Source of the DNA: Orobanche coerulescens
Taxonomy: Eukaryota > Streptophyta > Magnoliopsida > Lamiales > Orobanchaceae
Assembly (NCBI GenBank): GCA_033398695.1
Contig: CM065818.1
Location: 36,604,001-36,668,000, forward strand
Direction: 5' to 3'
DNA: 64,000 bases
Shown: positions 21,707-33,490 of the stretch, piece by piece
Layout of the letters: every line of letters begins with the position of its first letter
Position numbering within the stretch: position 1 is the first letter of the stretch
Notes under the pieces: model-generated
What the model was told of the DNA's origin: nothing
What the model saw: the letters and a program-made list of their open reading frames with translations, nothing else
Database searches by the model: none
Position numbers and translations under genes: made by a program

Positions 21707-24366
21707 TCAAGGCTCCGCCTGCTGGTCTTCGCCCTTGGGTTGCGGGTCGGCTTCGGCCTCGGGATGAATGAGTTTACCCGTATACCAACTCAAGTCGATC
21801 CCGAAGTCGGCCAAGTCAAGGATCGGCAAGGAGAACTCCGGGTGCAAAGGATGCGCGAGGGCGTAAGATTTGAAGCTCTCCATCAAGGGACCGATCTCGA
21901 TCCCTGCCTCTTTTGCGGCTCGGACAGCGTCAGCATACGCCAAGTAATAGGCAAACTCGCCGGCGAGCGCCACACTTTGGTAGGGATCGGTCTCGATCGC
22001 CTTCAGTTGGCCCTTCAACTCCGCGGCCGTCTTCTCAGCCTCCGCCAGCTCGGCAACCTTGGCGGCATTCTCACCACAGGACTTCTCGGCTCTTTCCTTG
22101 CCACGTCCATCTCACCGCTAAGCCGATCAACGGTCGCCTTGATCCGGTCGCCTCCTCTGCGACGCGGCGAGCTTCTGGCGAGCTTCGCGCTCCTCGTCAC
22201 GAGACCGTCGGCGGCCTCCTTGGAGCGGCTCGGCTCTGCATCAATCGATCCACATCCCGCTTAGCCCTTTTGGCCGTCTCCTCATACTCCTTCTCCATGG
22301 CCCGGATCCGGTTGGCATCCTCGATATTTTGTTCCGGGCGGCCTCGAGATCGCGATGGAGATGAGCGGTGGAGGGTCGCCCCTCAAAATCCCTTGCGGCT
22401 GGCGGCCATCGTCGCCGTCGAAGAGCCAGCAACGGCCGCCGCATGGCGTCTCCAGATCGCCGACGAGCGATCGCATCGAGGTCGGCCCAAGCCTTGGGCA
22501 AAGAGGTGATGGCACAGCGAACGTAAGCGGGGACATCGAGAGGTTGTTGCGGAGCCTTGCTCGGCGAAAGTCGGCACCATGGGAGCAACGTCCGGATCGG
22601 CGAGACGAACCCTGCAGCGCAAACCAAGGAAACCAAAAGAGTTAGCCTAAGACTTACTCAGAACGCCTAGCTCGGAAAGTTCAAAACATTCTCACCTGTT
22701 GACCAGCTCTGGATCACGGCCGAAAAAGGGCTTTCCCCGAGGAGTCTCGGCATCAGCAATCGCCGTCCTTTTCAAGTAGCCGGAAGACGACCTGGAGCTG
22801 GACGCCGATGGCCTGGGACCAGCCCCCTCCGCCATCGGAACAGAAGAAATGGGGGGAGCGGCGATCGGCGGCTCCAGAATTGCTAAATCCGCCTCAGCCT
22901 ACGGAAGGGACGCCTCCGGCCTCCGCCTCTTGCGGTTGCGCTGGAGTTGTTCCTCACCTTGAGATTCCGGTTCGGCGACCGGCACCGCAACGGGTTTCAC
23001 CACAGGGGCAAGGCGAGACGACGTCGCGGAAACGCGACCCGTTTTCTTTCCCATATGAAGGCGACCGAGAAAACCGGGGTTAGACATGGCGATCTCCTGA
23101 GGTAGCTCAGTGATACGGGGAAAATAAATCTCTGCCAAAGAAGAAGCTAAAACAAGTCAGACACTTACGTAAACATGGCGACCTCTTGGAAACGATCGCC
23201 TCACAGAAAAGAGTGGATGAAAAGTCATACCAGGTGCTTTCAGGTGGCGAGGGTAGCGAAACAGTCGAGCTCCCAACCGGTGAGATTCGTGGTGGCCGAT
23301 TGAAACGTCTTTATAGGAGGCCGGCAATGCGCGAATCCGCTCCCAGACGATCGAGAAATCAAAGGGGAGATCGTCTATCGAGGAACAAGGGATCTGCAAA
23401 AGGGAAATAAATTAGATCAGTCAAAGAGTATCCAATAAAGGAGAAAGGAAACCCTTACTTGGATTCCTCTCCCGAAAATTGGTAGGGATATCCAACTCCT
23501 CCTCCGGTTCGCTCGATGCCGACCTCCATGCACCACCAACCCGGCACCACTTTTTGGTCGCCCGAGTCTTGCTCGGCACCCGATAACCACCCTACCTGGC
23601 GACCTTGGATATGGTACCCGCCGATCGTTCCCTTCGCACGATCGGCTTAAAAGATAATTCATCTCCAGTAGCGAGAAGGCAAGCGAAACAACTGTGACCG
23701 CCAAATAGTCGGTGTCTTGATGTCTGCGGCAGGCGTTCGGCGTCAAGCGAAGGCGCCAAATTCCAGCGATCAGCAGATACTGAAATGGCGAGCAGCAAGA
23801 AACGCGATCCGCGGCCAGTCGCTTCGTTGATGGCGACCATACCCTCGGGAGGCCGAGTCGGCACGTTCGTTCTCGGAGGGCACGTGCAAAGACACATCGA
23901 GGGGATATGATATTTGGCCCTCCAGCGGGTCGTGTCCTTCCAGGTCGCCGAGCTCTGAATCTGACCAAGGGTCCATTGAGACGGTTCAGCAGCCCGAAAC
24001 TCCGTCCGCTTCACATGTACATAGGGATGAGCGGCGGAGTAAGCTTCGAAATCAAACTCCGGACAGGGCCCGGCAATCCCCTCCATAAGTTTAGCAAAAG
24101 CCCTATAAACCGGGCCAGAGACGCTGTCTTTTTCCCAAGACAAACGTATCAGTTCGTCTTCCTCCACCGGCGACGCATCTCGCTCCTCCGCCGCCGCAGA
24201 GCCCGCCACTACGGCCTCTTTGAAAAGCTCCTCAAGCTCTGCGGGTGCAATCCCCACACGAATAGCCTCTGCGGCCGTTTCACGGGGATTCCCACAGGAA
24301 TTTCCTCCCGGTCCCGTGGCGCGCGGCGAGTGCTTAGGCCTCGAAGGCCTTAGATCCTCCCGACAT
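21707..24366 (-). pseudogene. C extra gene (four exons), antisense to pol
   Basis: Homologue of the A extra gene. Exons by conserved GT...AG sites: 24366-23459, 23393-23231, 23131-22696 and 22611-21707; introns 65, 99 and 84 bp. The intron 3 junction gives RDPELVNR joined to VRLADPDVAPMVP, matching A's RDPEKAER joined to IRRADPSCPPMVV. The aligned first codon is ATG at 24366, but its frame meets a stop after ten codons, and the homologous protein continues in another frame (ETAAEAIRVGIAPAELEELF). Further frameshifts occur in exons 1 and 4. The C-terminal block (EFAYYLAYADAVRAAKEAG, FSLPILDLADFGIDLSWY) is well conserved. Function unknown. Confidence 0.8.
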
Positions 24367-24510
24367 ATTCTCAAAAAGTTAAGGAGAGAGAAAAATTGGG
24401 TTTCTTACCTAAAGAAAGGGAGGCAGTCGGCACAACAAGCTACGGAAATTTTGCGAGCTTGGCGGAAGGCAAGGACGCGTAAAAGATTAAAATGGGGTAG
24501 CCCTAGCCCC

Positions 24511-24788
24511 TTTTATAGATGGAGCGAGGTCTGGGCAAATAGGCGAAGTCAGAGGTGGGATGCAACCGGCAAACAGACGCAATAAATGCGGCCCTCGAGT
24601 CCCGCGTGCGCGTCTTTTCGAGGGCACGCCAATCGACAAAGTCGGCGAACCGTCGGGCTCCCTCAATAGAAATGCGACGCGTGTCCTTGCATTGTTTGCG
24701 AGCCGCGTCTCTTTTCCGCCGCTCCCGGCGCAAAGGAGATCGTCCAAATTTGAAATCGATCGCGGTCGTCTAAAACATTAGCGATCGC
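24511..24788 (-). promoter_or_regulatory. Promoter region of the C antisense gene
   Basis: On the minus strand CTATAAAA (24518-24511) lies about 145 bp before the ATG. CGATCG (24757-24762) and GCGATCGC (24781-24788) lie about 240-270 bp upstream, at nearly the same spacing as in A. Confidence 0.65.
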
Positions 24789-24828
24789 CAAAAGTGCCAC
24801 CTCACCCCGTGTTTTCAACATCAAGCCG

Positions 24829-24840
24829 AGTGGGGGCAAT
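24829..24840 (+). other. C polypurine tract
   Basis: AGTGGGGGCAAT directly precedes the 3' LTR, matching the A tract. Confidence 0.85.
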
Positions 24841-25763
24841 TGTTGTGCGGCATTTAAACACGCCTCGAAGGCGATCGTCATAGCAATCGGGAAGTCTACC
24901 ATGAGAGATATGCTCGGGCAAACACCTGAACTCGGCACCCACGGCGATCGCCTTGTTGATTAGCGATCGTCTTTTGTTGATTAGCGATCATCTCGTGCCG
25001 TGTATTACTCCGGCATCCGTCAAAAGTCATCAAAGCCCAAATCTCGGGTGGGACCCGCATGCAGATCTCAAAAGGTGCCGACAGACAAGATCGGTGCCCT
25101 GACTGTCACCTACTTCACCTACCAACAGGGCGCGAGACTGCGAAGCAGTCTTGTGACAGACAAGACACTGTGCTCACGATCTGTCACCAACTTCACCTAC
25201 CAACGATCGAAAAGGTGGGTGGCGGCTCGGGGCGCGCATGCGAGTTCCCGTCGGCCGTACAACGGTGCATCGGTAACAACCGCGGACTTTAAGGAAAAGC
25301 CCCACGCGACGAGACGATCGGCCGTCTTATTATAATATAAATAACGACGATCGCTGCGATCGCGAGGGCCCTCGGGAACTTGGTCCGCTATAAATAGAAG
25401 GTCCATAACACGAATAAGGACTTGAAATACCAAAGCAAACAAGAGAGAGAAAGAGAAAGACATTCTCACACATAGAACATCCATAGCAAGAATTCACGAA
25501 CTCCATATCGATTCTTAGGCATTCTATACGCTCCACAGCTTAGAAAACTAGAATCCTTTACACTCTTTGTGATAGATTCTAACATTAATATTTGTACTCA
25601 ACAGTATACTTATTAATAAAATCTCGCGAGAGCATTCAAGCCCGGGATTAACAACCCCGGCAAATCTTGTGTCATTTAATTTCTCACGGACGTGCTCCCG
25701 CACTTGTTGGTTATTCGATCATTCCAGCAACATTATCTTCGGATAATATTTTGGGTAACAACA
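24841..25763 (+). repeat. C 3' LTR
   Basis: 923 bp, TGTTGTGCGG...GGTAACAACA. Its right end is the reverse complement of the left end of the A LTR with few changes, which shows A and C are one family in opposite orientation. Confidence 0.95.
24943..25396 (+). promoter_or_regulatory. C LTR promoter: GATCG-type palindromes and TATA box
   Basis: GGCGATCGCC (24943-24952), CGATCG (25348-25353), GCGATCGC (25356-25363) and the perfect palindrome CGAGGGCCCTCG (25363-25374) precede TATAAATA (25389-25396). The last palindrome ends 14 bp before the TATA box. Confidence 0.75.
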
Positions 25764-26366
25764 GTGGCGAAATATCAGTCGAACCCAGGACCGGGACATT
25801 GGATTGCTGTCAAGCATATACTCAAGTACCTGAGAAGGACTAGGGAGCATATGCTTGTATATCAATCGGATACACTTTGTCCTTTGGGTTACACTGACTC
25901 AGATTTCAGTGCGGACAAAGAAAAGTCGAAGTCAACTTCCGGATATGTTTTCACTTGTAGAGGTGGAGCCATCAGTTGGAGGAGTGTGAAGCAGAAATGC
26001 ATAGCGGACTCTATCATGGAAGCCGAGTATGTAGAAGCCTCAGAGGCAGCTAAAGAGGCGGTATGGCTCAAGTACTTCCTAAAGGATTTGGGTGTGATTT
26101 CTAATTTGTCTAGGAGTATTACACTTTATTGTGATAATACCGATGATGTTGCAAATTCGAAGGAACCACGGGCCCACAAAGCAAGCAAACATATCAAGCA
26201 CAAATATCATATCATTCGAGATTTTGTGAAGAGAGGGAAGATTATTGTCTCCAAGACAGCATCTGAAGACAACCTAGCTGATCATTTCACGAAAGGGTTG
26301 CCCTCAAAGTCATTTGAAGGGCATGTGGAAGGAATGTGGTTGAGATGTATGGCAGCATTGCTTTGA
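25764..26366 (+). pseudogene. B RNase H and pol C-terminus (open fragment)
   Basis: Continues the B frame from 15319. Motifs: GHWIAVKHILKYLRRTREH, GYTDSDFSADKEKSKSTSGY (catalytic Asp), IMEAEYVEASEAAKE (Glu), LYCDNTDDVANSKEPRAH (Asp), KHIKHKYHIIRDFVKRGKI and LADHFTKGLPSKSFEGHVEG. Stop TGA at 26364-26366. This segment has no internal stop. It would degrade the RNA strand of the RNA-DNA hybrid. Confidence 0.9.
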
Positions 26367-26429
26367 GTATAAATGGGAGATAGATAGACATAGTCTAGAT
26401 AGTATACTTCAAAAGCATGCTTTGAGTAT

Positions 26430-26440
26430 AAGTGGGAGAT
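26430..26440 (+). other. B polypurine tract
   Basis: AAGTGGGAGAT directly before TGTTAGGGTTG, the start of the B 3' LTR. Confidence 0.8.
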
Positions 26441-26742
26441 TGTTAGGGTTGTATACATCAAAGCATACTTTATGCTTGTATTACCTAATTTCCCGGTCTT
26501 TATCTATGAGAATATTTAATTCATTTGTCACATGTTTTTCATATTTATTCACGCTATGGCTATGCGAATGTTGTTTAATTACTTTATATTATAGATAATG
26601 TGGTGTGTCGTGTCACACAGAAGATCACATTATCGGTTTCTTATATAGTAATAATTAGTTCACAACCTATATACCATTAGACCGTAATGTGAGAGGTTGT
26701 AATATATGCTTGAGATTGGTTGGTCTTGACCATTAGCATATA
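26441..26742 (+). repeat. B 3' LTR, piece 1
   Basis: Starts TGTTAGGGTTGTATAC. Interrupted by solo LTR I; the final ATATA (26738-26742) is the left target duplication. Confidence 0.8.
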
Positions 26743-28261
26743 TGTAACGCCCTGGCTTTCTTAATTAAAAAGAACGTTACACAGCTCATTTTTTTCTTAA
26801 ATTTTTTTTATATAAATTCGGAGTATTTGCGGAAGCATTTTAGTCAGTAAATCTTCAATAAAACACGATAAATCAACCATCGATCTGATTTTACAAAAAC
26901 ATGGGAAATCAAATATTCGGACATGGTCCGTTGAAATTTATATTCGTCGAAAAACATCAAGTGTTTCGTAAAAATAATAATAATTACGGCGACAACATCT
27001 TTTATTATTTAGAACTTCATCGTGTTGGGAGTATGTATTCATCTTCTGCTTGTTCCGTTAAGTGATTCCTTAGCCTGAAAAACATAAATGACGAGGTGTG
27101 AGTACGCGAGCATACTCAGTGAGATTAAACCCTTATAAATCGTCAAAATCATGTTGTGTAATGCACATAAAACATTCTTATCTGTGTGAGACTCGTCTCG
27201 GATTTCTTTCATTCTTTCGACCCCTCGCGGGTCGTCATGTTACACGACACAACGATGACCGTAACATATTAAAACAGTATAACCTCACCTCGTTTGCTGA
27301 AATCTTGAAATATCTTCCTTTGAATTTGGCTCGGTTGTCCTTCTTGGATCCCGGATACGCTTCTCCTAGCACTTGAAAATACTTTTTCATATTTCCGGTC
27401 ATAAATTCTTGATGTAAAATCTGAAATCTCTTTGAGGACTTTTATCAAACACCTTTGAAAAACTGTCAGATTTGAGCTATCTGTTTGATCGGGATTCTTG
27501 TGGCTTTTATATATTTTGGAAGGAAAATATGTTTCGGGCGTTTTAAAGTAGAGGTTCACAGCTTCAAAATGATATATGGTATGTACAAAAAGATGTCCGG
27601 GAACATATATAAATAAGGGCTCAAAGTCGGTTAAAAATCAACTTTACCCGGACAGCTGGAAGCCTTATCCGGACAGCTGGCCGAGAAGCTTCTGTCGGTC
27701 GTGACCGACCTTATCCGGACAGCTGGACAGCCTTATCCGGATAGTGGTCGAGAAGCTTCTGTCGGTCGTGACCGACCTTATCCGGACAGCTGGACAGCCT
27801 TATCCGGAGAGTGGCCTAGAAACTTCTGTCGGCCATGACCGGCAGTTGTCAGTCGGCGTGTCCGGCGGTGACCGGCAGATGTCCGTCAACTTGGCTCGGC
27901 TTGTTCGACCCTTTCCCGATGTCCAAATTCGATTTTCCGACCTGTTCCGGACTCGTCGGAGTTAAATCTTCGATATGCTCGGAACCGATTTTCGATAATA
28001 TTAAAATAATAATTTAATATTATTTTTGCAGTATAAGTGTTCTGTAATGAAAATTTTATCGTATCAATTCGTCGAAAATTTTCGAAATTACTTTCATAAA
28101 TTATAAAATAATCCTTATAATTTATTTTGAAATCGTTTCCTTCATTTTATGCTAGGAACGTATCGGTCCAAGTATCGGACAACCTGCAAATATTAAAAAA
28201 AATCAAGATCCATGATCGTTAGCAAAATAAATAGCATTTAAATAAGTATTCGGGCGTTACA
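26743..28261 (-). mobile_element. I: solo gypsy-type LTR
   Basis: 1519 bp bounded by TGTAACGCCC...GGGCGTTACA and by the duplication ATATA (26738-26742, 28262-28266). No coding interior: this is what LTR-LTR recombination leaves. Minus orientation is inferred because its left end has the terminal hairpin form seen at the 3' ends of the T1 and G LTRs. Confidence 0.9.
27605..27844 (-). promoter_or_regulatory. I palindromic 67-bp repeat array and TATA-like site
   Basis: Three copies of a 67-bp unit at 27644, 27711 and 27778. Two contain the inverted repeat GTCGGTCGTGACCGAC (7-bp arms, 2-bp centre); the third is diverged. Each unit also has TCCGGA or CCCGGA blocks. An A/T stretch (ATATATAAATA on +, about 27605-27617) lies 27 bp beyond the array, on the downstream side if the LTR is on the minus strand. 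It would also read as a TATA box on +. Confidence 0.65.
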
Positions 28262-28266
28262 ATATA

Positions 28267-29078
28267 TTAGCGTATTCGGTATATGTTGAACAGGATCGAG
28301 GTGAGATAGATTCTTTTGTACTGACTATAAGAAGAACGTACAACTCGGACAATTATTATTTCTTAATCCTAGTGATTAATATTTAAATATATATATATTT
28401 AATATTTATTGCTTTGATTTATCATGAGTGAGAGCCACAATGATTGACTCAATATGCTCGATATTTTGGGCAATATTATTATTTATATGATAATTAATAT
28501 TATAGCTAGAAATTTTATCCCGACCAGTACGGTTGATCATGTCCCTTGAGGCACTCGAAAGGATTATTATATTAAACCCTGCAGGTGGAATTAATTTTCC
28601 GATATAATAATAAAGCTCAAGTGGTATACTCATGTATAACACATTAATTAATTAAAAGTTGTCACTAGCTTAAATTAAAAACTGGACATGGAATATCTTA
28701 AACACGGGAAATAATTAATTCAAAAGGGAGCCCAATTTCGTAATTTGGGATTTTGGTAGGAAGTGCAATATCAACCTTTTAGTGGACTAAGTTGATATTA
28801 ATAGAGTCATTATATTAGGAAGAGTCCTAATATTGGAAAGATGATTCTATTGGGAGTCCTTACCTTATCCTCCTTAAGGTCCCTAGAGTAGCCCAAAACA
28901 CCTATAAAAGGAGTACATGGGGGCCGATTTTTACACACTCTTGGAACAAGAAATTCAATTTTTTTCTTTGGGTTTAATCGTGGATCTTGACTTGTGTCTT
29001 AGATTCTACAATTTAGCTAACACAATATTTTTCTAAATACTAAAATATTCAAGAAAAATAGAGAGAAAAATTCGTAAG
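28267..29078 (+). repeat. B 3' LTR, piece 2, with TATA box
   Basis: Continues B's LTR after solo LTR I. It contains TATAAAA at 28903-28909. Two 9-bp inverted repeats lie upstream: AATATCAAC/GTTGATATT at 28767-28799 and ATATTAGGA/TCCTAATAT at 28812-28833. The last five bases (GTAAG) are the left target duplication of element D. Confidence 0.75.
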
Positions 29079-29252
29079 TGTTAAAGGAATAATACCCATT
29101 GTGTGCCTAAGTCCGTTAGTTTATGGGCTTTCCTAGATAGGATTTGGTTGAGGCCTGTTTGTATGTACTTCACCCTATTTAAGGGAGCTCAATGATGGAA
29201 TAATACAACACTTTGCCCTACTTTCTTGTCTTATGTTATTTTCCCTTCAACA
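29079..29252 (+). repeat. D 5' LTR
   Basis: 174 bp, TGTTAAAGG...CCTTCAACA, with a TATA-like TATTTAA at 29176-29182. It differs from the 3' copy at two positions seen by eye. Confidence 0.95.
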
Positions 29253-30399
29253 CGTTATCAGCACGTGTCTAACCAACTGAGAAAAATCCCGGCCGAAAAT
29301 TCTGAAAAAAAACAAAAAACCGAAAAAAAAAAAACCCTAAATCCACCGCGCCGCGCCGTCATCACCTTCCCCGACGCGACCTACTCCTCCGGTTTTCTCC
29401 AGTCCAGATCGAATCCCCGCTCAGATTCGCCCGCTCGCTGCAAACCCACGACGAGCGACCTACCACGACGTGCGACCTCGCCTGCTCGCTTTTTCTCCCC
29501 GACGTCCGACCTCCGTCGCCTGCTTCATCCCTCGCGCGAAGCTTCTCCAGACGCGACCTCCTCCGGCTTCTCCAGACGCGACCTCCTCCAGCTCCGCCAG
29601 ACGCGACCTCCTCCGGCTTCTCCAGACGCGACCTCCTCCGGCTTCTCCGATCGCGACCCGTCCACTGCAACTCGTCGTCGTCTCCTGCAATCGAGGCCCG
29701 TCGCCGGTTCCCCCAAATCTCCAGACCGTGACATCATCCCCGCGACCCAGACCCAGAAGGAGAACACTGACCCGATTCTTGTGAAACCGAATCTGGTTCT
29801 TGACCCGACCCACCTTGATCTTGTTTTGATTCGTTTTGCTCTATTCGCGAAACAAAGTACACAAATACGAACCCTACTATCTCGCGTGCGAATTTACATT
29901 TTTTTTAATTAATTACTATTAATTGCATATTGTACTTTGAATTTATTTATGCTTAATTTAACCAAAAGCATGATGCATCCATAATTTTAATTAAATTAAA
30001 ATAAATTGCTTAAGCAACTTGAATTAAAATAAATTTACGTTGAATTAATAATAATTGCGGCATAAGATACCTCTTTGACTGCATATATACGTGTATAGAT
30101 ATACTCATAGGGCTATGTGATTATATCTATAATTATATATATATTTTGCATGCATTATTAGTTATGGCATGTATATTAAGTTCATCATTAGTAGAACTTA
30201 GAGGACTTATTTCTACTATTAATATCAACTCGAACCGTGATAAAGTAATTTCATCGGTATAAAACCCCAATAGCATCGAAAGTAATTTTGACCATATCTT
30301 GGTTCTGAAAAATAATAACCCTCCACATTATTGAAAATTTTATCATGGAAAGTACTCATGATATCGTGAAAATTCATTTTCCTTTTTTCTTGTCTCAAG
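29253..30399 (+). other. D leader with primer-binding region
   Basis: CGTTATCAGCACG directly follows the LTR and is probably the PBS; I do not assign the tRNA. The leader has A-rich runs, then a C-rich stretch with a 24-bp tandem repeat, then an AT-rich part up to the gag ATG at 30400. An open frame at 29226-29912 looks like a by-product of the repeat, not a gene. Confidence 0.65.
29541..29660 (+). repeat. 24-25-bp tandem repeat in D leader
   Basis: About five copies of GCTTCTCCAGACGCGACC plus TCCTCC, the third and last diverged. Confidence 0.85.
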
Positions 30400-31290
30400 A
30401 TGGCTGATCCAACTCGTCCCGAATTTGACATCTTGGACTCAGAAGGGCTTGAGTACCATAGATGGGTTTCTGACGTAGAGACCACTTTTATCGCTAAGGA
30501 TTATAGTGCTACTATCTTTGAAAAAGCGGCGAAGTACCGTCGACAAGACCAAAGCTAGTGCATTAATGTTCCTTAGGCGACATATCGACCGAGCCTAAGG
30601 TGGGAATATCTGCAGTTGAAATCCCGAAAGAATCGTGGGATGCCCTTAAGGGCCGTTTTGGGAACATCCACAATACTTTGCTCCCGAGTTGGCCGTGCGG
30701 TGGAATGAAATCCGCTTGCTTGATTATAAACGGATCAACGATTTCAACAAAGATATGCTCCGTCGAAGGCACGCCTTAATTTACGTGGAAAGGACCTCAC
30801 GAGAAGATGATATGATTGAAAACTCTTTCCACTTTCCCTACTTCCGCCCTTATACTAGCGAACCGGTATAGGTGGAGTATGACAATAAACGCATCACTAC
30901 CTTCAATAAGCTTATCAACCTACGCAAGTGGTGAGAGGCACAATGAAGTATTGGTGAGCAACAATGCCGGGCAGGTGGGACAAAGAAAGTTCCCGAGGGC
31001 AACTATGGCAAAGTGAAAGGTGGAAAGAAACCCAATGCACGGGGGTGGTCATGGCAACCCCAAACCACAACGTGGAAGAGGGCACGGTGGTCGAGGACGT
31101 GGTCGAGGACGTGGGGGTTCTTCCAATTTAATGAGTATACTTGGTGCTCCGGCTCTTACGGCCAAGGAAACAAAGCACCTACCCCCATGTCGCTCCCAAA
31201 GTCGAGTTGGCAATGAACCGTGCTATCGATGTGGAGATCTTTGGACATTGGTACAAGAAGCGCCATGCAAGTAAACAAGTCGCGACACTA
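30400..31290 (+). pseudogene. D gag, heavily frameshifted
   Basis: ATG at 30400 gives MADPTRPEFDILDSEGLEYH, a copia gag N-terminus, losing frame near 30530. Later frames give KRINDFNKDMLRRRHALIY and a Gly/Arg-rich block near 31020-31120. A degraded zinc knuckle starts CYRCGD near 31215. Confidence 0.75.
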
Positions 31291-31598
31291 CAAGAAATAT
31301 AGAGAGTCCAAAGAGCGGAGGCTCACTATATGGAGGAAGATGCTCTCGACGAGTCCCCGACGTCAATTTCACGATCCCGATAATCGCAATGAGCCATACG
31401 TGTCACGATCATTAGAGGCACCCCTTTATGAGAATGTTTTCATTATGTTTACTTTCGTTTACATTTGGCATTGTTAACTCGGAACGATTTTTTCGATGTT
31501 TTATTTTCAATAATGGTGTGATGAAACTTTGTTTTTCTAGAACAAGATATTATTATTGCTTACGTTATATCCATAGCTTTATTTCGAAGAAATGAATA

Positions 31599-33230
31599 TT
31601 GCTTGCATGTTTATGGTTCGATTTTTTTTCTCTCCTTTTCGTAGGAATGAATCGGGGAGAACTTGAATGTTTGGTTGATAGTGGGACCACCCACACCATT
31701 CTTAGGAATAGGCTTCTATTCACGGAATTAATTGCATGTCAAACCTCGGTAACCACGATGACTGGGTCCTCCCAACTCATCCAAGGGCGAGGCAATGCCC
31801 GATTTTTATTGCCTAACGGCACTCTTATCCGAGTTACCGATGCTCTATATGCACCTAGGGCCCCTCGAACCTTACTAAGTTTTAAAGATATACGTAGCAA
31901 TTGTTTCCACGTCGAAACCCACTGTGAGAATGGAATCGAGTTCCTTTATATTACATCTAATGAATGTGGACGTAAACGCATATTAGAAAAACTTAAGAGT
32001 CAAAATAGTGGACTGTACACCACAACCATTAGGGTATTCGAATCTATCTTTGTCACCATAAATGAAATTTGGGACAAAGACTCATATAGGCTTTGGCACG
32101 ATAGACTAGGTCATCTGGTCGAGATATGATGATCCGTATCCTAAAGAACTATACGGACATCCTTTCTTTCGAGCGAAAAAGTGGCAACAACTCAACACGA
32201 AGAAAGATTGATGTTAATCTTGCTATGTCATCTAAAGAAATAGAGACATATACCCCTTCTAAGCAATTGACTATGTCAAAAGCACATCGCTCATTCTCGC
32301 AAAGCTTGCTCTTTAGCTAAAGTAGGAGCGAGACCTTCCTACACTAAAGATACTAAAGCGAACATCCCATTCTTACAACGTATACAAGGAGATATTTGTG
32401 GACCCATCCACCTGAATGCGGACCATTTAAGTACTTTATGGTATTGGTGGATGCTTCGACACGGTCACATGTCGCACTCCTTTCCACTCGAAATCTGCAT
32501 TTGCAAAACTCCTAGCTCGAGATCATTCGTCTAAGGACTCACCATCCCGATCACCCTATCCAGTCTATTCGACTCGATAATGCGGGAGAATTTACATCTA
32601 AAGTATTTGATGACTCGCATGTCAATCGGAATCGATGTAGAGCATCCGTTCCCCATGTGCATACACAAAATGGTCTCGCGAGGCAACCATTAAAAGAATC
32701 CAAATGGTAGCACGAGCATTGGTTTTGCGCACCAATCGCCCATCTCTGCAGGGATATGCGGTTCTACATGCGGCCGTACTTATTCGTTTAGACCCACGTT
32801 GGCCAACCATTTTCTGCGTACGGTTGGTAGCTGGATATGAACCGGATATTTCACATCTACGCATATTTGGTTGTGCAACATATGTGCCGATTGCGCCTCC
32901 ACAACGATAAAATGGGTCCTCGAGAGGCGTTTAGGTATTTACGTTGATACGAATCCCCAACAATTATCCGCTACTTAGAACCCTTGACGGGTGATCTCTT
33001 TACCGCACGTTTTGCGATTGTCACTTCAATGAGTCGAGAATTCCCGTCGTTAGGGGAGAGGAGAAAAAGAAGTTTCTCAAGGAAGCGGGGAATTGTCTGA
33101 TACGTCCGAGTCTGTCTCATTATGATCCCGTACCTCACTATGTGATCGTGAAGTACAACGAATCCTCGATCTTGAGCGTAGCGCATTCGATGCACGATGC
33201 GTTCTCGATATCGCCAAAGTGACAAGATCA
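31599..33230 (+). pseudogene. D protease and integrase, frameshifted
   Basis: The protease reads LECLVDSGTTHTILRNRLLF (DSG active site). The pre-integrase domain ends YRLWHDRLGHL at about 32116, where one base appears lost from the usual GHPG. Integrase pieces appear in several frames between 32340 and 32910, for example NAGEF near 32580 and PDISHLRIFGCATYVP near 32850-32890. The frame cannot be followed without many corrections. Confidence 0.75.
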
Positions 33231-33490
33231 CACATTCCGGTGCAAATGTGCTGCAAGGTTAGAAGTCCCGAATAAAGGGCACATCACCAACGTCTGCGAG
33301 TGATGCGATCGCACCCGGTGGAAATGCGATCGAGGCCGTGGCTCCCAAAAGGAAAAGGGGAGGCCACCGGTTCGGAGACACCCGCCCAAGGAAGAAAAGG
33401 GCGGTGAGGCACAAACCAACCCATTAATCATTAATCTGGGAATCCTTCCCACGAGATCATCTCGACTATAGCTATGTCCACGAATCATTA

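Larger units (their letters stand above)
15320..25763 (+). mobile_element. C: Tat-lineage gypsy element with gag-pol and antisense gene
   Basis: The TSD GTGGC lies at 15315-15319 and 25764-25768. The 3' LTR is complete (24841-25763), but the 5' LTR is only a 95-bp stub. Order: gag, protease, RT, RNase H, a second RNase-H-like domain, integrase, a 3' non-coding region, an antisense spliced gene, polypurine tract, LTR. The extra RNase H and the lack of a chromodomain fit the Tat lineage. LTR termini match A in inverted orientation. Numerous frameshifts make it inactive. Confidence 0.95.

Noticed and set aside
29226..29912. 228-codon open frame and reverse-strand partners in D leader
   Set aside because: Driven by a C-rich 24-bp tandem repeat, overlaps the LTR end, and lacks any gag similarity.
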